A stretch of DNA of 64,000 nucleotides from assembly GCF_965233615.1 (NCBI RefSeq), contig NZ_OZ247495.1, one strand, 5' to 3'. The notes beneath the pieces are model-generated. The model did no database searches. It had not been told where the DNA came from and worked only from the letters and a program-made list of their open reading frames with translations. Positions 17,415 through 25,382 of the stretch are shown here, piece after piece (position 1 is the stretch's first letter; each line of letters starts with the position of its first letter). Source of the DNA: Pelagibius sp028280305 (GTDB lineage: Bacteria > Pseudomonadota > Alphaproteobacteria > Kiloniellales > Kiloniellaceae). The translations under genes and the position numbers were made by a program.

Positions 17415-17986
17415 GCGATCGCCTTGCCGGTATCACCGCCGCCATAGACAAGGCCAATGCTGAAGACCCGACCCTGGAAAACGACGGGGCGGAAGAGCGG
17501 CCCGCCGCCCTGCTCTATGGCCAGCGCATGTCGGCGGAGCTGGACCGCATTTGTCCGCAGGCCTCCGAGCTGTTGAAGATTGCCGCGCGGGGCCAGCATA
17601 TCGAGCGCTGGAAGATGCCGCGCAATTCCTATCCGGAAGGCCGCAAAGCCTATCTCGCCTGGCGCAGAGACCAGGCGGTGTTCCACGGCAGGCGGGTGTC
17701 CGAGCTAATGGCCGAGGCCGGTTACACTGCGGAGGAGGGCGCAAGGGTTGCCCAGATGCTGCGCAAGCAGGGGATCAAGCGCGATGCCGAGGTGCAGATG
17801 CTGGAGGACGTCATCTGTCTCGTTTTCCTCCGCTGGTACTTTACCGACTTCGCCGCGGACCGCGCGCCGGATCAGGTCTTCAACATTGTTTCCAAGACGG
17901 CCCGCAAGATGTCGGAGGCCGGCCGGGCGCGGGTTGCCGCCGAATTCGATCTACCCAAGGAACTGGTTCCGGCCCTGTCGGATTAG
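17411..17986 (+). CDS. DUF4202-family protein
   Basis: The 191-residue cytoplasmic protein has R-G-Q-H-I-E-R-W near residue 59, followed by P-R-x-x-Y-P-x-G-R-x-A-Y-L-x-W-R and an E-D-V-x-C-L-V-F-L-R-W-Y segment. These are hallmarks of DUF4202 (PF13875), a family of unknown function that resembles an HD-like metal fold. Its ATG overlaps the stop of the Crp/Fnr regulator, so the two are probably co-expressed, and its 3' end converges on norF with only 7 bases between stops. A role in denitrification or in nitrogen/sulfur oxide metabolism is inferred from location only. Confidence 0.75.
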   Translation: MSDRLAGITAAIDKANAEDPTLENDGAEERPAALLYGQRMSAELDRICPQASELLKIAARGQHIERWKMPRNSYPEGRKAYLAWRRDQAVFHGRRVSELMAEAGYTAEEGARVAQMLRKQGIKRDAEVQMLEDVICLVFLRWYFTDFAADRAPDQVFNIVSKTARKMSEAGRARVAAEFDLPKELVPALSD

Positions 17987-17993
17987 CCGCCGG

Positions 17994-18263
17994 TCAGGCG
18001 AAGGGCATGAGGTAGAGGCCTAAAAGGCCGAGCATGTAGAGACCCAACACCAGGCCAAAGCCGGCGTTCCAGTAGGGTGTTGCGGCGAGCCCCAGGTAAC
18101 GTGACAGAATCAGGCGCATCTTCAGATAGGCCAGGGCGAGTATCAGAATCCCGACCATTGGAGCATAAGTCTCCAACCACTGCGCAGCAAAGGTGCTGAC
18201 GAGGCTGAAGGCGAGAAGCCAGGCCCAGGCGCGCCAGAGGTTGTCACGGATCATCTGCATCAC
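17994..18263 (-). CDS. norF: NorF-like small membrane protein
   Basis: This 89-residue protein consists almost entirely of hydrophobic helices (about three). It resembles the small cytochrome c oxidase subunit IV-like/NorF proteins encoded last in norCBQDEF operons of Paracoccus-type denitrifiers. A segment Y-L-K-M-R-L-I-L-S-R-Y-L-G-L follows the second helix. It overlaps norE by 4 bases. In known systems NorE and NorF are not catalytic but affect assembly or activity of NO reductase. Identification rests mainly on size, topology and position. Confidence 0.7.
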   Translation of the reverse strand: MMQMIRDNLWRAWAWLLAFSLVSTFAAQWLETYAPMVGILILALAYLKMRLILSRYLGLAATPYWNAGFGLVLGLYMLGLLGLYLMPFA

Positions 18264-18817
18264 CTTAGGAGATAGATCACCGGGAACAGCAGGATCCAGA
18301 CGAGATCGACCATGTGCCAGAAGGCTGTCCCGCTTTCGAGGTTTCGCGGGCTGTCGCGCCAGGCGATGAGGGCCAGGATGATGATCCCGGCGACGACGTG
18401 TGCGGCGTGGAAGCCCGTCAGCAGATAGTAGAAGGTGAAGAAGGGGTGGGTCTCGGTGCCGATGCCGGCGGAGACCTTCGCCTCGTACTCAACCGCCTTC
18501 ACCCAGAGAAACAGGCCGCCGAGAAGGCCCGCCGCACCCAGCCACAACCTTGCCGCCAGGCGCCGTTCAGCAAGGCGCAGGCGCGATGCCAGAGCCGCGC
18601 AGAGGCCGCTTGTCACCAGCACCGCCGTGTTGATGCCGCCGGCGGTTCGGTCGAGCAGATCCTGTGCTTCGGCAAAGCCCACAACGTCGGTGGTTCTCAC
18701 CGCAAGGAAGGCGACGATACCGGCGCCAAAGACCAGCAGTTCGCTGACGATCAGCACCCAGATCATCAGGTCGCCGGGCAGCTCGGCGAGGCGGCTCTCT
18801 GGGGCCGGGGCGCTCAT
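18260..18817 (-). CDS. norE: NorE, cytochrome c oxidase subunit III-like protein
   Basis: The 185-residue protein has about five membrane helices and the subunit III landmarks: an early P-G-D-L-M-I-W-V-L-I-V-S-E-L helix, E-x-x-x-K near the third helix, and F-T-F-Y-Y-L-L-T-G-F-H-A-A-H-V followed by W-H-M-V-D-L-V-W-I-L-L-F. NorE is found in nor operons, where it assists the cNor-type NO reductase. It overlaps norD (ATGA) and norF by 4 bases each, so all three are translationally coupled. No catalytic metal site of its own is expected. Confidence 0.88.
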   Translation of the reverse strand: MSAPAPESRLAELPGDLMIWVLIVSELLVFGAGIVAFLAVRTTDVVGFAEAQDLLDRTAGGINTAVLVTSGLCAALASRLRLAERRLAARLWLGAAGLLGGLFLWVKAVEYEAKVSAGIGTETHPFFTFYYLLTGFHAAHVVAGIIILALIAWRDSPRNLESGTAFWHMVDLVWILLFPVIYLLR

Positions 18818-20757
18818 CCCCCGACGAGGTGGCGGTAGATGTCCGGCAGGGCCGCTGACAGCCGGTCGGGATCGGCGATGACGGCATAGCCGCCGCGCCC
18901 GAAAATGCGGGCGAACCAGGACTTTCCCTTGGCATCGATGGTGACGCCGAAGACCGACTGCCCGGTGCGGCGCGCCTCGCGGATCGCCATGCGACTGTCC
19001 TCGATGCCATGGCGTCCCTCGTAATGGTCGAGATCGTTGGGCTTACCGTCAGTGATCACCAGCAACAGGCGGCGTTGGTGGCTCTGCCGCGCGAGATCGG
19101 TAGAGACATGGCGTATCGCGGCACCGAGGCGCGTATAGAACCCGGGGCGCAGACCGGCGATGCGGGCTTCGACTTCCGTGGACATCGCTTCATCGAAACC
19201 CTTGCAGCGCAGCAGGTAAACACGTTCCCGGCGCAGCGAGGAAAAGGCGTTGATGGCACAGTCGTCACCACAGGCGGAGAGGCCCCAGGCGAATGCGGTC
19301 AGGGCCTCGCGCTCGATATCGATGACAGCGCGCCCGGTCACGGCGCTCTCGGTTGAGCGGGACACGTCCAGCAGGATGGAGACCGCCAGGTCGCGCGCTT
19401 CCTGGCGGGTAGCACGCCAGATGCGGTTCGATCCGCGCCCGGTGGCGAGCAGGTCGATGCGGGAGCGTACGGTCGCTTCGAGGTCAAGGTCATCGCCATC
19501 GGGCTGCGCGGGCAGCACGACGCGCCGGGGTCTCAGGGCCTCGAACTGACGCTTCACCGCGCGGATGCGCCGCCGCGCCGCGGAATCGGCCGCAAAGCTA
19601 GCCGGTGTTTCGGCGGGCTCGGCATCGCTGGCGAGAACGCAGCAATGATCCGGCAGGTACCGGCCGCTGCGCACATCCCATTCCGGATAGAGGTGACGGC
19701 CGGAGAGCCGCTCGCGATTGACGTCTTCCGGCGCGAGATCGAGGTGCAGCTTCAGCCGGGTGGCCGGTGCCTTGGAGATCTGGCCGAGCGCGATTTCCTC
19801 CTGGTCGTCCAAGGCCTTCTTCGCGCCTTCGGGATCGTCGTCGTCCACCTTGCGGTTGAGGTTCAGGAACTCGGCCCAGGAGAGTATGGCCTCGAAGCGG
19901 TGCAGGATGAGGCTGTCGCGACGCTCCGCGTTGTCGGACTCCTGGCGTCGCGCACGGCGGAGTTTGTTGTCGTCTTCCTCGGCGCTGCCGCCGGACTCGG
20001 GCGTATCGACGTCCGCCGCGAGACTGTGGAGCAACGGCCTCAGGTCCGGCCACAGCGGGACCGGCATGAAGGGCCGGTAACCGCGCGGGGCGGAGATGTT
20101 GCCGAGATCGAAATCGGGGGCGGCGGTCTGGGCGAGCAGGTGATCAGTCTCTGCCGTGTCAGGCGCCTCGCCGCCCAGGAGGGAGTGAACGGCGCCTTCC
20201 ATGGCGGCCTCCCATCGCGGCAGACCCTGGCGTTGCCGCGTGGCCCGGCAGGCGGCGGCAAGGCCGTCGTAGAGCGCCCGCAGTCCGGGGCAATCTGCCA
20301 GTGTCGCATCAATCATGTATCGGGCGGCCGCCAAAGCCCGTAGATCGGCGCGCAGCGGGTCCTCTTCGATGACCGGCGCCGGGGCGTGAGCGACGGCGGC
20401 GGCCAGCCAGAAGTACAGCGAGGCATTGACCGAGCGTTGTGGGAAGTGCGCAATGCGCGCCGGCAGGCGCAGCACGTCACCGTCGAAGGAGCTCCGCGCG
20501 AGCTTTTCCTCGACCGTCGCAAGACGCTGCCGCCAGGACAGACGGTGCCGGCTGGTTTCCAGAGTGACCGGCCGGATTTCCACCGAGCGTTCGCCGCCCA
20601 GGCCCCGGAAAAACACCGCTAGGCGGCCCCGAACCTCCTCCAGATCGACGGCGGCCTCTTCATGGTCCTGCGGGTTTTCCAGGCGGCTGGCGATGCTGTG
20701 CCACAGCTTACCGACGGTTTCTTCCGGCTCCCAGGGTTCGAAGGCCTTGGCCGACAT
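18814..20757 (-). CDS. norD: NorD, von Willebrand A-domain protein of NO reductase activation
   Basis: This 647-residue cytoplasmic protein has a long poorly conserved N-terminal part and a C-terminal VWA domain. The domain starts around L-L-D-V-S-R-S-T-E-S, a D-x-S-x-S MIDAS motif, and continues to L-L-V-I-T-D-G-K-P-N-D and the closing Y-A-V-I-A-D-P-D-R. NorD works with the AAA+ protein NorQ, as CoxD/CbbO-type pairs do, to insert the non-heme iron into NorB. The length is typical. It lies 9 bases after norQ and overlaps norE. Confidence 0.9.
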   Translation of the reverse strand: MSAKAFEPWEPEETVGKLWHSIASRLENPQDHEEAAVDLEEVRGRLAVFFRGLGGERSVEIRPVTLETSRHRLSWRQRLATVEEKLARSSFDGDVLRLPARIAHFPQRSVNASLYFWLAAAVAHAPAPVIEEDPLRADLRALAAARYMIDATLADCPGLRALYDGLAAACRATRQRQGLPRWEAAMEGAVHSLLGGEAPDTAETDHLLAQTAAPDFDLGNISAPRGYRPFMPVPLWPDLRPLLHSLAADVDTPESGGSAEEDDNKLRRARRQESDNAERRDSLILHRFEAILSWAEFLNLNRKVDDDDPEGAKKALDDQEEIALGQISKAPATRLKLHLDLAPEDVNRERLSGRHLYPEWDVRSGRYLPDHCCVLASDAEPAETPASFAADSAARRRIRAVKRQFEALRPRRVVLPAQPDGDDLDLEATVRSRIDLLATGRGSNRIWRATRQEARDLAVSILLDVSRSTESAVTGRAVIDIEREALTAFAWGLSACGDDCAINAFSSLRRERVYLLRCKGFDEAMSTEVEARIAGLRPGFYTRLGAAIRHVSTDLARQSHQRRLLLVITDGKPNDLDHYEGRHGIEDSRMAIREARRTGQSVFGVTIDAKGKSWFARIFGRGGYAVIADPDRLSAALPDIYRHLVGG

Positions 20758-20766
20758 GGCGGAGGC

Positions 20767-21579
20767 CTAGCCGAAAACGGCGGTGACGAGATCGAGGAGG
20801 CCCGCCTTCACGTCTTCGTCGTCGGTCAGCGGCTCGATCATGGCGGCCAGAACCGCACGCTCCACCGGCATTTCCTGCCGGATCAGGGTGGCGCAATAGA
20901 CCAGCAGCCGGGTCGACACCCCTTCTTCAAGATCCTGGCCCTTGAGGGCGCGCAGCTTTCCGGCGAGGCGCACCAAGGGCTTGACCCGATCCAGCGGGAG
21001 ACCGCTCTCGGCGGCGACGATCTCGGCTTCCTGGGCGGGACCGGGAAAGTCGAACTCGATGGCCAGGAAGCGCTGACGCGTCGAAGGTTTCAGTGTCTTC
21101 AGGATGTTCTGGTAGCCGGGATTGTAGGAGGCAACGAGCATGAAACCCTTTGCTGCCTCCAGCTCCTCGCCGGTGCGGTCGATGGGCAGGATGCGCCGGT
21201 CGTCGGTCAGGGGATGCAGCACCACCGTCACGTCCTTACGGGCCTCGACCACCTCGTCGAGATAACAGATCGCCCCTTCACGAACCGCGCGGGTCAGGGG
21301 GCCGTCGACCCAGACGGTCTCGCCGCCCTTCAGCAGGTAGCGGCCGATCAGATCGGCGGCGGAAAGGTCGTCGTGGCAGGCGACTGTATAGAGCGGCCGT
21401 CCGAGCCGGGCCGCCATATGGGCGACAAAACGGGTTTTGCCGCAGCCGGTCGGGCCCTTCAGCAGCAGCGGCAGGCCGTTTGTCTGGGCGGCGGCAAAAA
21501 CGTCGCACTCGTCACCCTGGGGAAAGTAGAAGGGGACTTGCGCCCCCTCCAGTACTTGCGCTGGGCCCACGGTTTTCAC
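20767..21579 (-). CDS. norQ: NorQ, MoxR-type AAA+ ATPase
   Basis: The 270-residue product has Walker A G-P-T-G-C-G-K-T, Walker B Y-L-D-E-V-V-E-A and a sensor-1-like V-A-S-Y-N-P-G-Y, all as in NorQ/CbbQ/GvpN ATPases. It remodels NorB with NorD to allow FeB insertion. The frame is open far upstream, inside norB, but family length and the GTGA overlap with the norB stop place the start at GTG 21579. A second GTG at 21570, with GGAG ahead of it, is an alternative. No ATG start is available in this part of the frame. Confidence 0.9.
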   Translation of the reverse strand: MKTVGPAQVLEGAQVPFYFPQGDECDVFAAAQTNGLPLLLKGPTGCGKTRFVAHMAARLGRPLYTVACHDDLSAADLIGRYLLKGGETVWVDGPLTRAVREGAICYLDEVVEARKDVTVVLHPLTDDRRILPIDRTGEELEAAKGFMLVASYNPGYQNILKTLKPSTRQRFLAIEFDFPGPAQEAEIVAAESGLPLDRVKPLVRLAGKLRALKGQDLEEGVSTRLLVYCATLIRQEMPVERAVLAAMIEPLTDDEDVKAGLLDLVTAVFG

Positions 21580-22946
21580 TCCGCCGGGACCGAGCGGGTC
21601 GGCCCGGGTTCGATGATCTCCTTTCGCGGCGCCAGGACGGCGTAGATGAACAGCACGGCGCCGAGAACGACGGCCACACCGGAGCCGAAGCGCATCATGT
21701 AGAAGATGGCGACCTGGTCCTGCACGTCCATGAAGTTCTCGCCCAGGACCCTCTGCAGGTGGGTTTGGATAACGCCGGCAAAGGTCAGCACGAAGGTCAT
21801 GAAGGTCATGCCGCCGGCCATCAGCCAGAAAGAGGCCATGTTGAGAACCTGGTTGTAGGGATCGCGGTTCCTGAGGATCGGGAAGGCGTAGGTGAAGATC
21901 GCCAGGTTCAGGCAGACATAGGCCCCGAAGAAGGCGAGGTGGCCGTGCGCCGCGGTGATCTGGGTGCCGTGGGTGAAGTAGTTGATGGTATGCAGCGTGT
22001 GCATGAAGCCCCAGACACCAGCGCCGAAGAAGGCCAGGGTTGCACAGCCGAGCGACCACAGCAGCGCGGCTTTGTTCGGATGATCGCGCCGTCCCTTCCA
22101 GACCATCACAAAGGCAAAGGCCATCATGCCGAAGAAGGGAATGACTTCCAGGGACGAGAAGATCGATCCGATCCACTGCCAGTAGCCGGGCGTGCCGATC
22201 CAATAGTAGTGGTGGCCGGTGCCGAGGATGCCGGTGATCAGCGAGGTGGCGACGATCAGATAGAGCCACTTCTCGACGATCTCACGATCGACGCCGGTCA
22301 GTTTCAGCATCAGGAAGGCGAGGATCGAGGCCATGATCAGTTCCCAGACGCCCTCGACCCAGAGATGGACGACGTACCACCAGTACTGTTTGTCGAGACT
22401 GAGGTTTTCCGGGTTGTAGAAGGCGAAGAGGAACAGCAGCGCCAGGCCCCAGAGCCCGATCAGCAGGACATTGGCGATGGCCGTCTTGCGGCCTTTCAGC
22501 ACCGTCAGGGTGATGTTGTAGAGGAAGATCAGCGCCGCCACGACGATGCCGATCTTCACCCAGAGCGGCTGTTCCAGAAACTCGCGCCCCTCCTGGCCGA
22601 GCAGAATGTTGCCTTCAAAGAGGTTGAAGACATAGGTCACCACCACGCCCAATGTGCCGATGACCAGAATGGCGAGCTGCAGGTAGGCCAGCATCGGTGA
22701 GTGGATTTCCCGCTCCGCTTCTTCGGGAATCAGGAAATAGGCCGCCCCCATGAAGCCGAGAATCAGCCAGACGATCAGGCTGTTGGTGTGCAGCATGCGC
22801 ACGATGTTGAAGGGCAGCAACTCACTCAGCGCATTGGGCGCCACGTAGATCCAGCCGGCCAGCAGGCCACCGCTGACCTGGATCGCAAAGAGCGCCATGG
22901 CGACGATGAAATAGATCTGAGCGATCTTCTGTGTCTGATACTTCAT
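21576..22946 (-). CDS. norB: NorB, cytochrome bc-type nitric oxide reductase large subunit
   Basis: The 456-residue inner-membrane protein has about 12 helices of the heme-copper oxidase superfamily. His ligands appear in H-T-N-S-L-I-V-W-L, in H-L-W-V-E-G-V-W-E, in T-G-H-H-Y-Y-W-I-G and in the late H-G-H-L-A-F-F-G-A-Y region. The glutamates conserved around the FeB site in cNor are seen as E-G-V-W-E. It reduces 2 NO to N2O with electrons from NorC. GAGGAGGG precedes the ATG, 13 bases after norC. No N-terminal quinol-oxidising extension is present, so it is cNor rather than qNor. Confidence 0.95.
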   Translation of the reverse strand: MKYQTQKIAQIYFIVAMALFAIQVSGGLLAGWIYVAPNALSELLPFNIVRMLHTNSLIVWLILGFMGAAYFLIPEEAEREIHSPMLAYLQLAILVIGTLGVVVTYVFNLFEGNILLGQEGREFLEQPLWVKIGIVVAALIFLYNITLTVLKGRKTAIANVLLIGLWGLALLFLFAFYNPENLSLDKQYWWYVVHLWVEGVWELIMASILAFLMLKLTGVDREIVEKWLYLIVATSLITGILGTGHHYYWIGTPGYWQWIGSIFSSLEVIPFFGMMAFAFVMVWKGRRDHPNKAALLWSLGCATLAFFGAGVWGFMHTLHTINYFTHGTQITAAHGHLAFFGAYVCLNLAIFTYAFPILRNRDPYNQVLNMASFWLMAGGMTFMTFVLTFAGVIQTHLQRVLGENFMDVQDQVAIFYMMRFGSGVAVVLGAVLFIYAVLAPRKEIIEPGPTRSVPAE

Positions 22947-22959
22947 CTTCAGGCCCTCC

Positions 22960-23412
22960 TCAGCCCGCGTCGTTCGGCGGCCAGTCCTGGGTCCGGATCT
23001 TGTTGGTCCAGAGCAGGAACTCGGTGAGGTCGCGGATTTCTTTGTCTGTCAGGTTGAAATTCGGCATCTGACGGCGGCCTTCGATGCCGCTGGGCTGAGA
23101 CTCCATCCAGGCCTTCATCACCTCAAAGGCGGCTTCCGGGTCGTCGTCGACGCCCCAACGGGTCATCACGTTGCCGACCTCTGGTGCGAAGTAGGCCCCT
23201 TCACCCAGGATGGTGTGACAGTTGACGCAGGCCTTGCGTTCCCAGATCCGTTTGCCTGCCGCCACGCTCTCCGTCAGGCCCGCCTTATCGGTGGATACAT
23301 TCACAATGTAGATGTGACTGTGAATCGACAGGCCGACGAAGATGACGATGAAGAACAGCGACCCGCCGTAAAAGACGTTCCGGGCCATGGATTTCGTCAT
23401 AACTTCGCGCAT
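22960..23412 (-). CDS. norC: NorC, membrane-anchored cytochrome c subunit of NO reductase
   Basis: The 150-residue protein has one N-terminal transmembrane helix (about residues 12-32) and a single heme c site, C62-V-N-C-H66. E-G-A-Y-F-A-P-E follows as in NorC proteins, and M-P-N-F-N-L-T supplies the likely axial Met. It accepts electrons from periplasmic cytochrome c and passes them to NorB. A TAGGAG element lies just before the ATG. The first gene of the nor operon, it has an FNR/NNR-like box centred about 72 bases upstream. Confidence 0.95.
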   Translation of the reverse strand: MREVMTKSMARNVFYGGSLFFIVIFVGLSIHSHIYIVNVSTDKAGLTESVAAGKRIWERKACVNCHTILGEGAYFAPEVGNVMTRWGVDDDPEAAFEVMKAWMESQPSGIEGRRQMPNFNLTDKEIRDLTEFLLWTNKIRTQDWPPNDAG

Positions 23413-23477
23413 CGCGCTCTCCTACCAGGAGTCGTTTCCGGTAGGCGGCAGAATGGCCCTGAAGGCGCAGCGAGGCC

Positions 23478-23491
23478 TTAACGAAAGTCAA
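23478..23491 (-). promoter_or_regulatory. FNR/NNR-type box of the nor operon
   Basis: On the plus strand the site reads TTAAC-GAAA-GTCAA; on the coding (minus) strand it is TTGAC-TTTC-GTTAA. It is one base short of perfect symmetry and lies within an 18-base string identical to the nirI-nirS site. At class II spacing (-41.5) the transcript would start near 23443, about 31 bases before norC. The regulator at 16707 is the obvious candidate to bind it. Confidence 0.75.
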
Positions 23492-23525
23492 GCAATGACC
23501 GCGCCGCGCGGTGGGGTTTTGCGGT

Positions 23526-23909
23526 TCAGGGGTAATCCTTCAGATAGGCGATGACGTCGGCGCGGTCCTTCTCTTTGCGCAGTCCGGCGAAGCTCATCTT
23601 GGTGCCGGGAATGTAGTCTTTCGGTTTGGCCAGGTAGGCGTCCAACTCGGCCTCGCCCCAGGTCAGGCCCTCGGCCTTCTTTTCGAGAAAGGCCTTGGAG
23701 TACTTGAAACCTTCCACCGAGGCGATCTCGGCATCGATGATACCGTTCAGCAAGGGGCCGACCTTGTTCTTCGCCTTCTCGCCCACGGCATGGCAGGCTT
23801 TGCATTTCCTGAAGACTTTTTCGCCTTTCGCCGGGTCCCCTTCGGCGAATGCCGGGCTTGCGATGCAGACGGCGAGTCCCGCCAGGATAAGGCTTCTGAA
23901 GACAGTCAT
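23526..23909 (-). CDS. Periplasmic class I cytochrome c (c2/c550-like)
   Basis: This 127-residue protein has a cleavable signal peptide ending near A-F-A (residues 20-22), one heme site C36-K-A-C-H40, the helix T-W-G-E-A-E-L-D-A-Y-L and an axial Met in G-T-K-M-S-F-A-G-L. These are standard for mitochondrial-type cytochrome c2/c550. The frame extends 18 codons upstream, but GGGGGAAAC before the ATG at 23909 and the signal peptide there fix the start. Lying 28 bases after nosX and just before norC, it probably donates electrons to N2O, NO and/or nitrite reductase. Confidence 0.85.
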   Translation of the reverse strand: MTVFRSLILAGLAVCIASPAFAEGDPAKGEKVFRKCKACHAVGEKAKNKVGPLLNGIIDAEIASVEGFKYSKAFLEKKAEGLTWGEAELDAYLAKPKDYIPGTKMSFAGLRKEKDRADVIAYLKDYP

Positions 23910-23937
23910 ACTGTTTCCCCCTTTTGGGTTGTTTTGG

Positions 23938-24873
23938 TCATAGAAGAGCTTCGAGGCTGACATCCGGATACCCGGCGAGCGCAGCCGTGATGGCCGGACG
24001 GTCCATCAGGCAAAAAGCGGTGGAAAGGCCGTCGGCCAGGGCGGCGCGCTCCGCCGCAAGCGACACCAGGCGCCATTGTCCGCCGGGCTCGCCGCTGCGC
24101 GGATCGAGGATGTGGCCGACCCGGCCGCCGGGATCCAGCAGGGTGCCCAGCGGCGCCGAGGTGGCCAGCGCGCGTTCGGCAAGCTGTACCTGCCGTACGA
24201 TTTCACCTTCCGGCGTGGCGATACCGGCGCGCCAGGGTCCGCCGTCCGGGCGCCTGCCGAGCGCTGCGATCTCGCCCATGTCGATCAGCAGGTCGCGCAG
24301 CCCGCGGCGGCGCAGCAGTGCCGCGACCCGGTCGGCGATGAAACCCTGGGCGATACCGTTGAAGGTCAGAGCCATGCCCTTGCGGGAGAAAGAAACCTCT
24401 GCGGCGTCATAATGCAGCTGGTTCCAGCCGCAGCGTGACCGGGCCTCGGCGAGCGTTGCTGCCTCGGGAACTTCTCCTCTGGCGGCGCTAAGGGCGTGCA
24501 CCTGCCAAAGCGGCTGGATCGTCGGGTCGAAGGCTCCGCCGGTCACTTGGTGAAGGCTTTGCGAAAGGCCGAGCAGTTCCAGCATCTCGGCGGGCGGGGA
24601 GGCGAGCCTTCCGGCCCCGTTCAGGCGGCGTAGGGCAGAGCCCGGGCGATGCAGGCTGAAGATCTGCTCCAGGCGGCTCACTTCGGCCCCGACCGCAGCA
24701 AAGATTTCATGGGCGGTTTGATCGGTCATACCGACCAGGGTCATGGAGGCAGCGGCGCCCAGCGCCTGTCCACGCCACCGCGCCACCGGTGGCTGAGCCC
24801 AGGCCGATCCCGGCAGAGCCGCCGCGGCGGCGGATATGGTGAGGAAACGCCGCCGGTTCAGCCCGGGTTTCAT
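23938..24873 (-). CDS. nosX: NosX, periplasmic FAD:protein FMN transferase (ApbE family)
   Basis: The 311-residue protein begins with a Tat-like signal (R-R-R-F-L-T-I-S-A-A-A) and continues with ApbE-family segments: G-A-A-A-S-M-T-L, a G-G-A-F-D-P-T-I-Q-P block, N-G-I-A-Q-G-F-I-A-D and L-L-I-D-M-G-E-I, then T-S-A-P-L-G-T and H-I-L-D-P-R-S-G. NosX attaches FMN covalently to NosR and so supports electron supply to N2O reductase; here the NirI-like paralogue is another possible target. It overlaps nosL by 4 bases. Confidence 0.9.
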   Translation of the reverse strand: MKPGLNRRRFLTISAAAAALPGSAWAQPPVARWRGQALGAAASMTLVGMTDQTAHEIFAAVGAEVSRLEQIFSLHRPGSALRRLNGAGRLASPPAEMLELLGLSQSLHQVTGGAFDPTIQPLWQVHALSAARGEVPEAATLAEARSRCGWNQLHYDAAEVSFSRKGMALTFNGIAQGFIADRVAALLRRRGLRDLLIDMGEIAALGRRPDGGPWRAGIATPEGEIVRQVQLAERALATSAPLGTLLDPGGRVGHILDPRSGEPGGQWRLVSLAAERAALADGLSTAFCLMDRPAITAALAGYPDVSLEALL

Positions 24874-25382
24874 TGTGTCTCCTCCCCCGGCAGATCGAAG
24901 TCGGCGGCGCCCAGAACGGCTTCGGCCGGAATTTCCTCCAAGGCCATGACGCTGCCGCCATGACGGGCTGCGAAGGCCTCGGCGGCGATTGTGGAACCGA
25001 AGGGCGCGACTTCCGGCGCCCCCATACCGCCGGTGACATCGGCGCCGACAACGAAAGCCGCAGTCTCGGCGTCGACCCAGTTGGCGGGGCCGGGTTCCTC
25101 CCAGCTTACGGCCTGCGCCATGTCGCTGACATAGACGGCGGTAACCGGCGCCTCGCGCTCGGGGCTGCGCAGATAGGCGAGAGCGTCGCGCACCTGGGCG
25201 AAGAAAATCGGCTGATCAAAGCCCTCCAGATGGATCTGCGCTTTCGGGCCGCCATGATCGGCGATCCACATCTGACAGAAATAGCTGAGAGCGGTGTCGG
25301 TGAGCGGAACCGGATCCGGCGCCACCGCGACCTCGTCGTTGCAGGCCGCCAGAAGCAGCAGGCTAAGCAGGGCGCGTTTCAT
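24870..25382 (-). CDS. nosL: NosL, copper-chaperone lipoprotein
   Basis: This 170-residue protein starts at ATG 25382 in an ATGA overlap with nosY. The open frame extends further upstream, but the lipoprotein signal L-L-L-L-A-A-C, with Cys near residue 15, shows the true N-terminus. The NosL copper-binding region Y-F-C-Q-M-W-I-A-D-H-G and the Y-V-S-D-M-A/W segment follow. NosL delivers Cu(I) to apo-NosZ in the periplasm through the NosDFY complex. The length is within the family range. Confidence 0.88.
   Translation of the reverse strand: MKRALLSLLLLAACNDEVAVAPDPVPLTDTALSYFCQMWIADHGGPKAQIHLEGFDQPIFFAQVRDALAYLRSPEREAPVTAVYVSDMAQAVSWEEPGPANWVDAETAAFVVGADVTGGMGAPEVAPFGSTIAAEAFAARHGGSVMALEEIPAEAVLGAADFDLPGEETQ

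Noticed and set aside
21580..22269. Upstream extension of the norQ frame inside norB
   Set aside because: It overlaps norB in another frame, and NorQ family length together with the GTGA junction place the start near 21579.
23498..23512. Palindrome ACCGCGC-C-GCGCGGT between the cytochrome c gene and the nor operon
   Set aside because: It could be a terminator, but no T-run follows on the minus strand, where the genes lie; a GC-rich chance palindrome is as likely.
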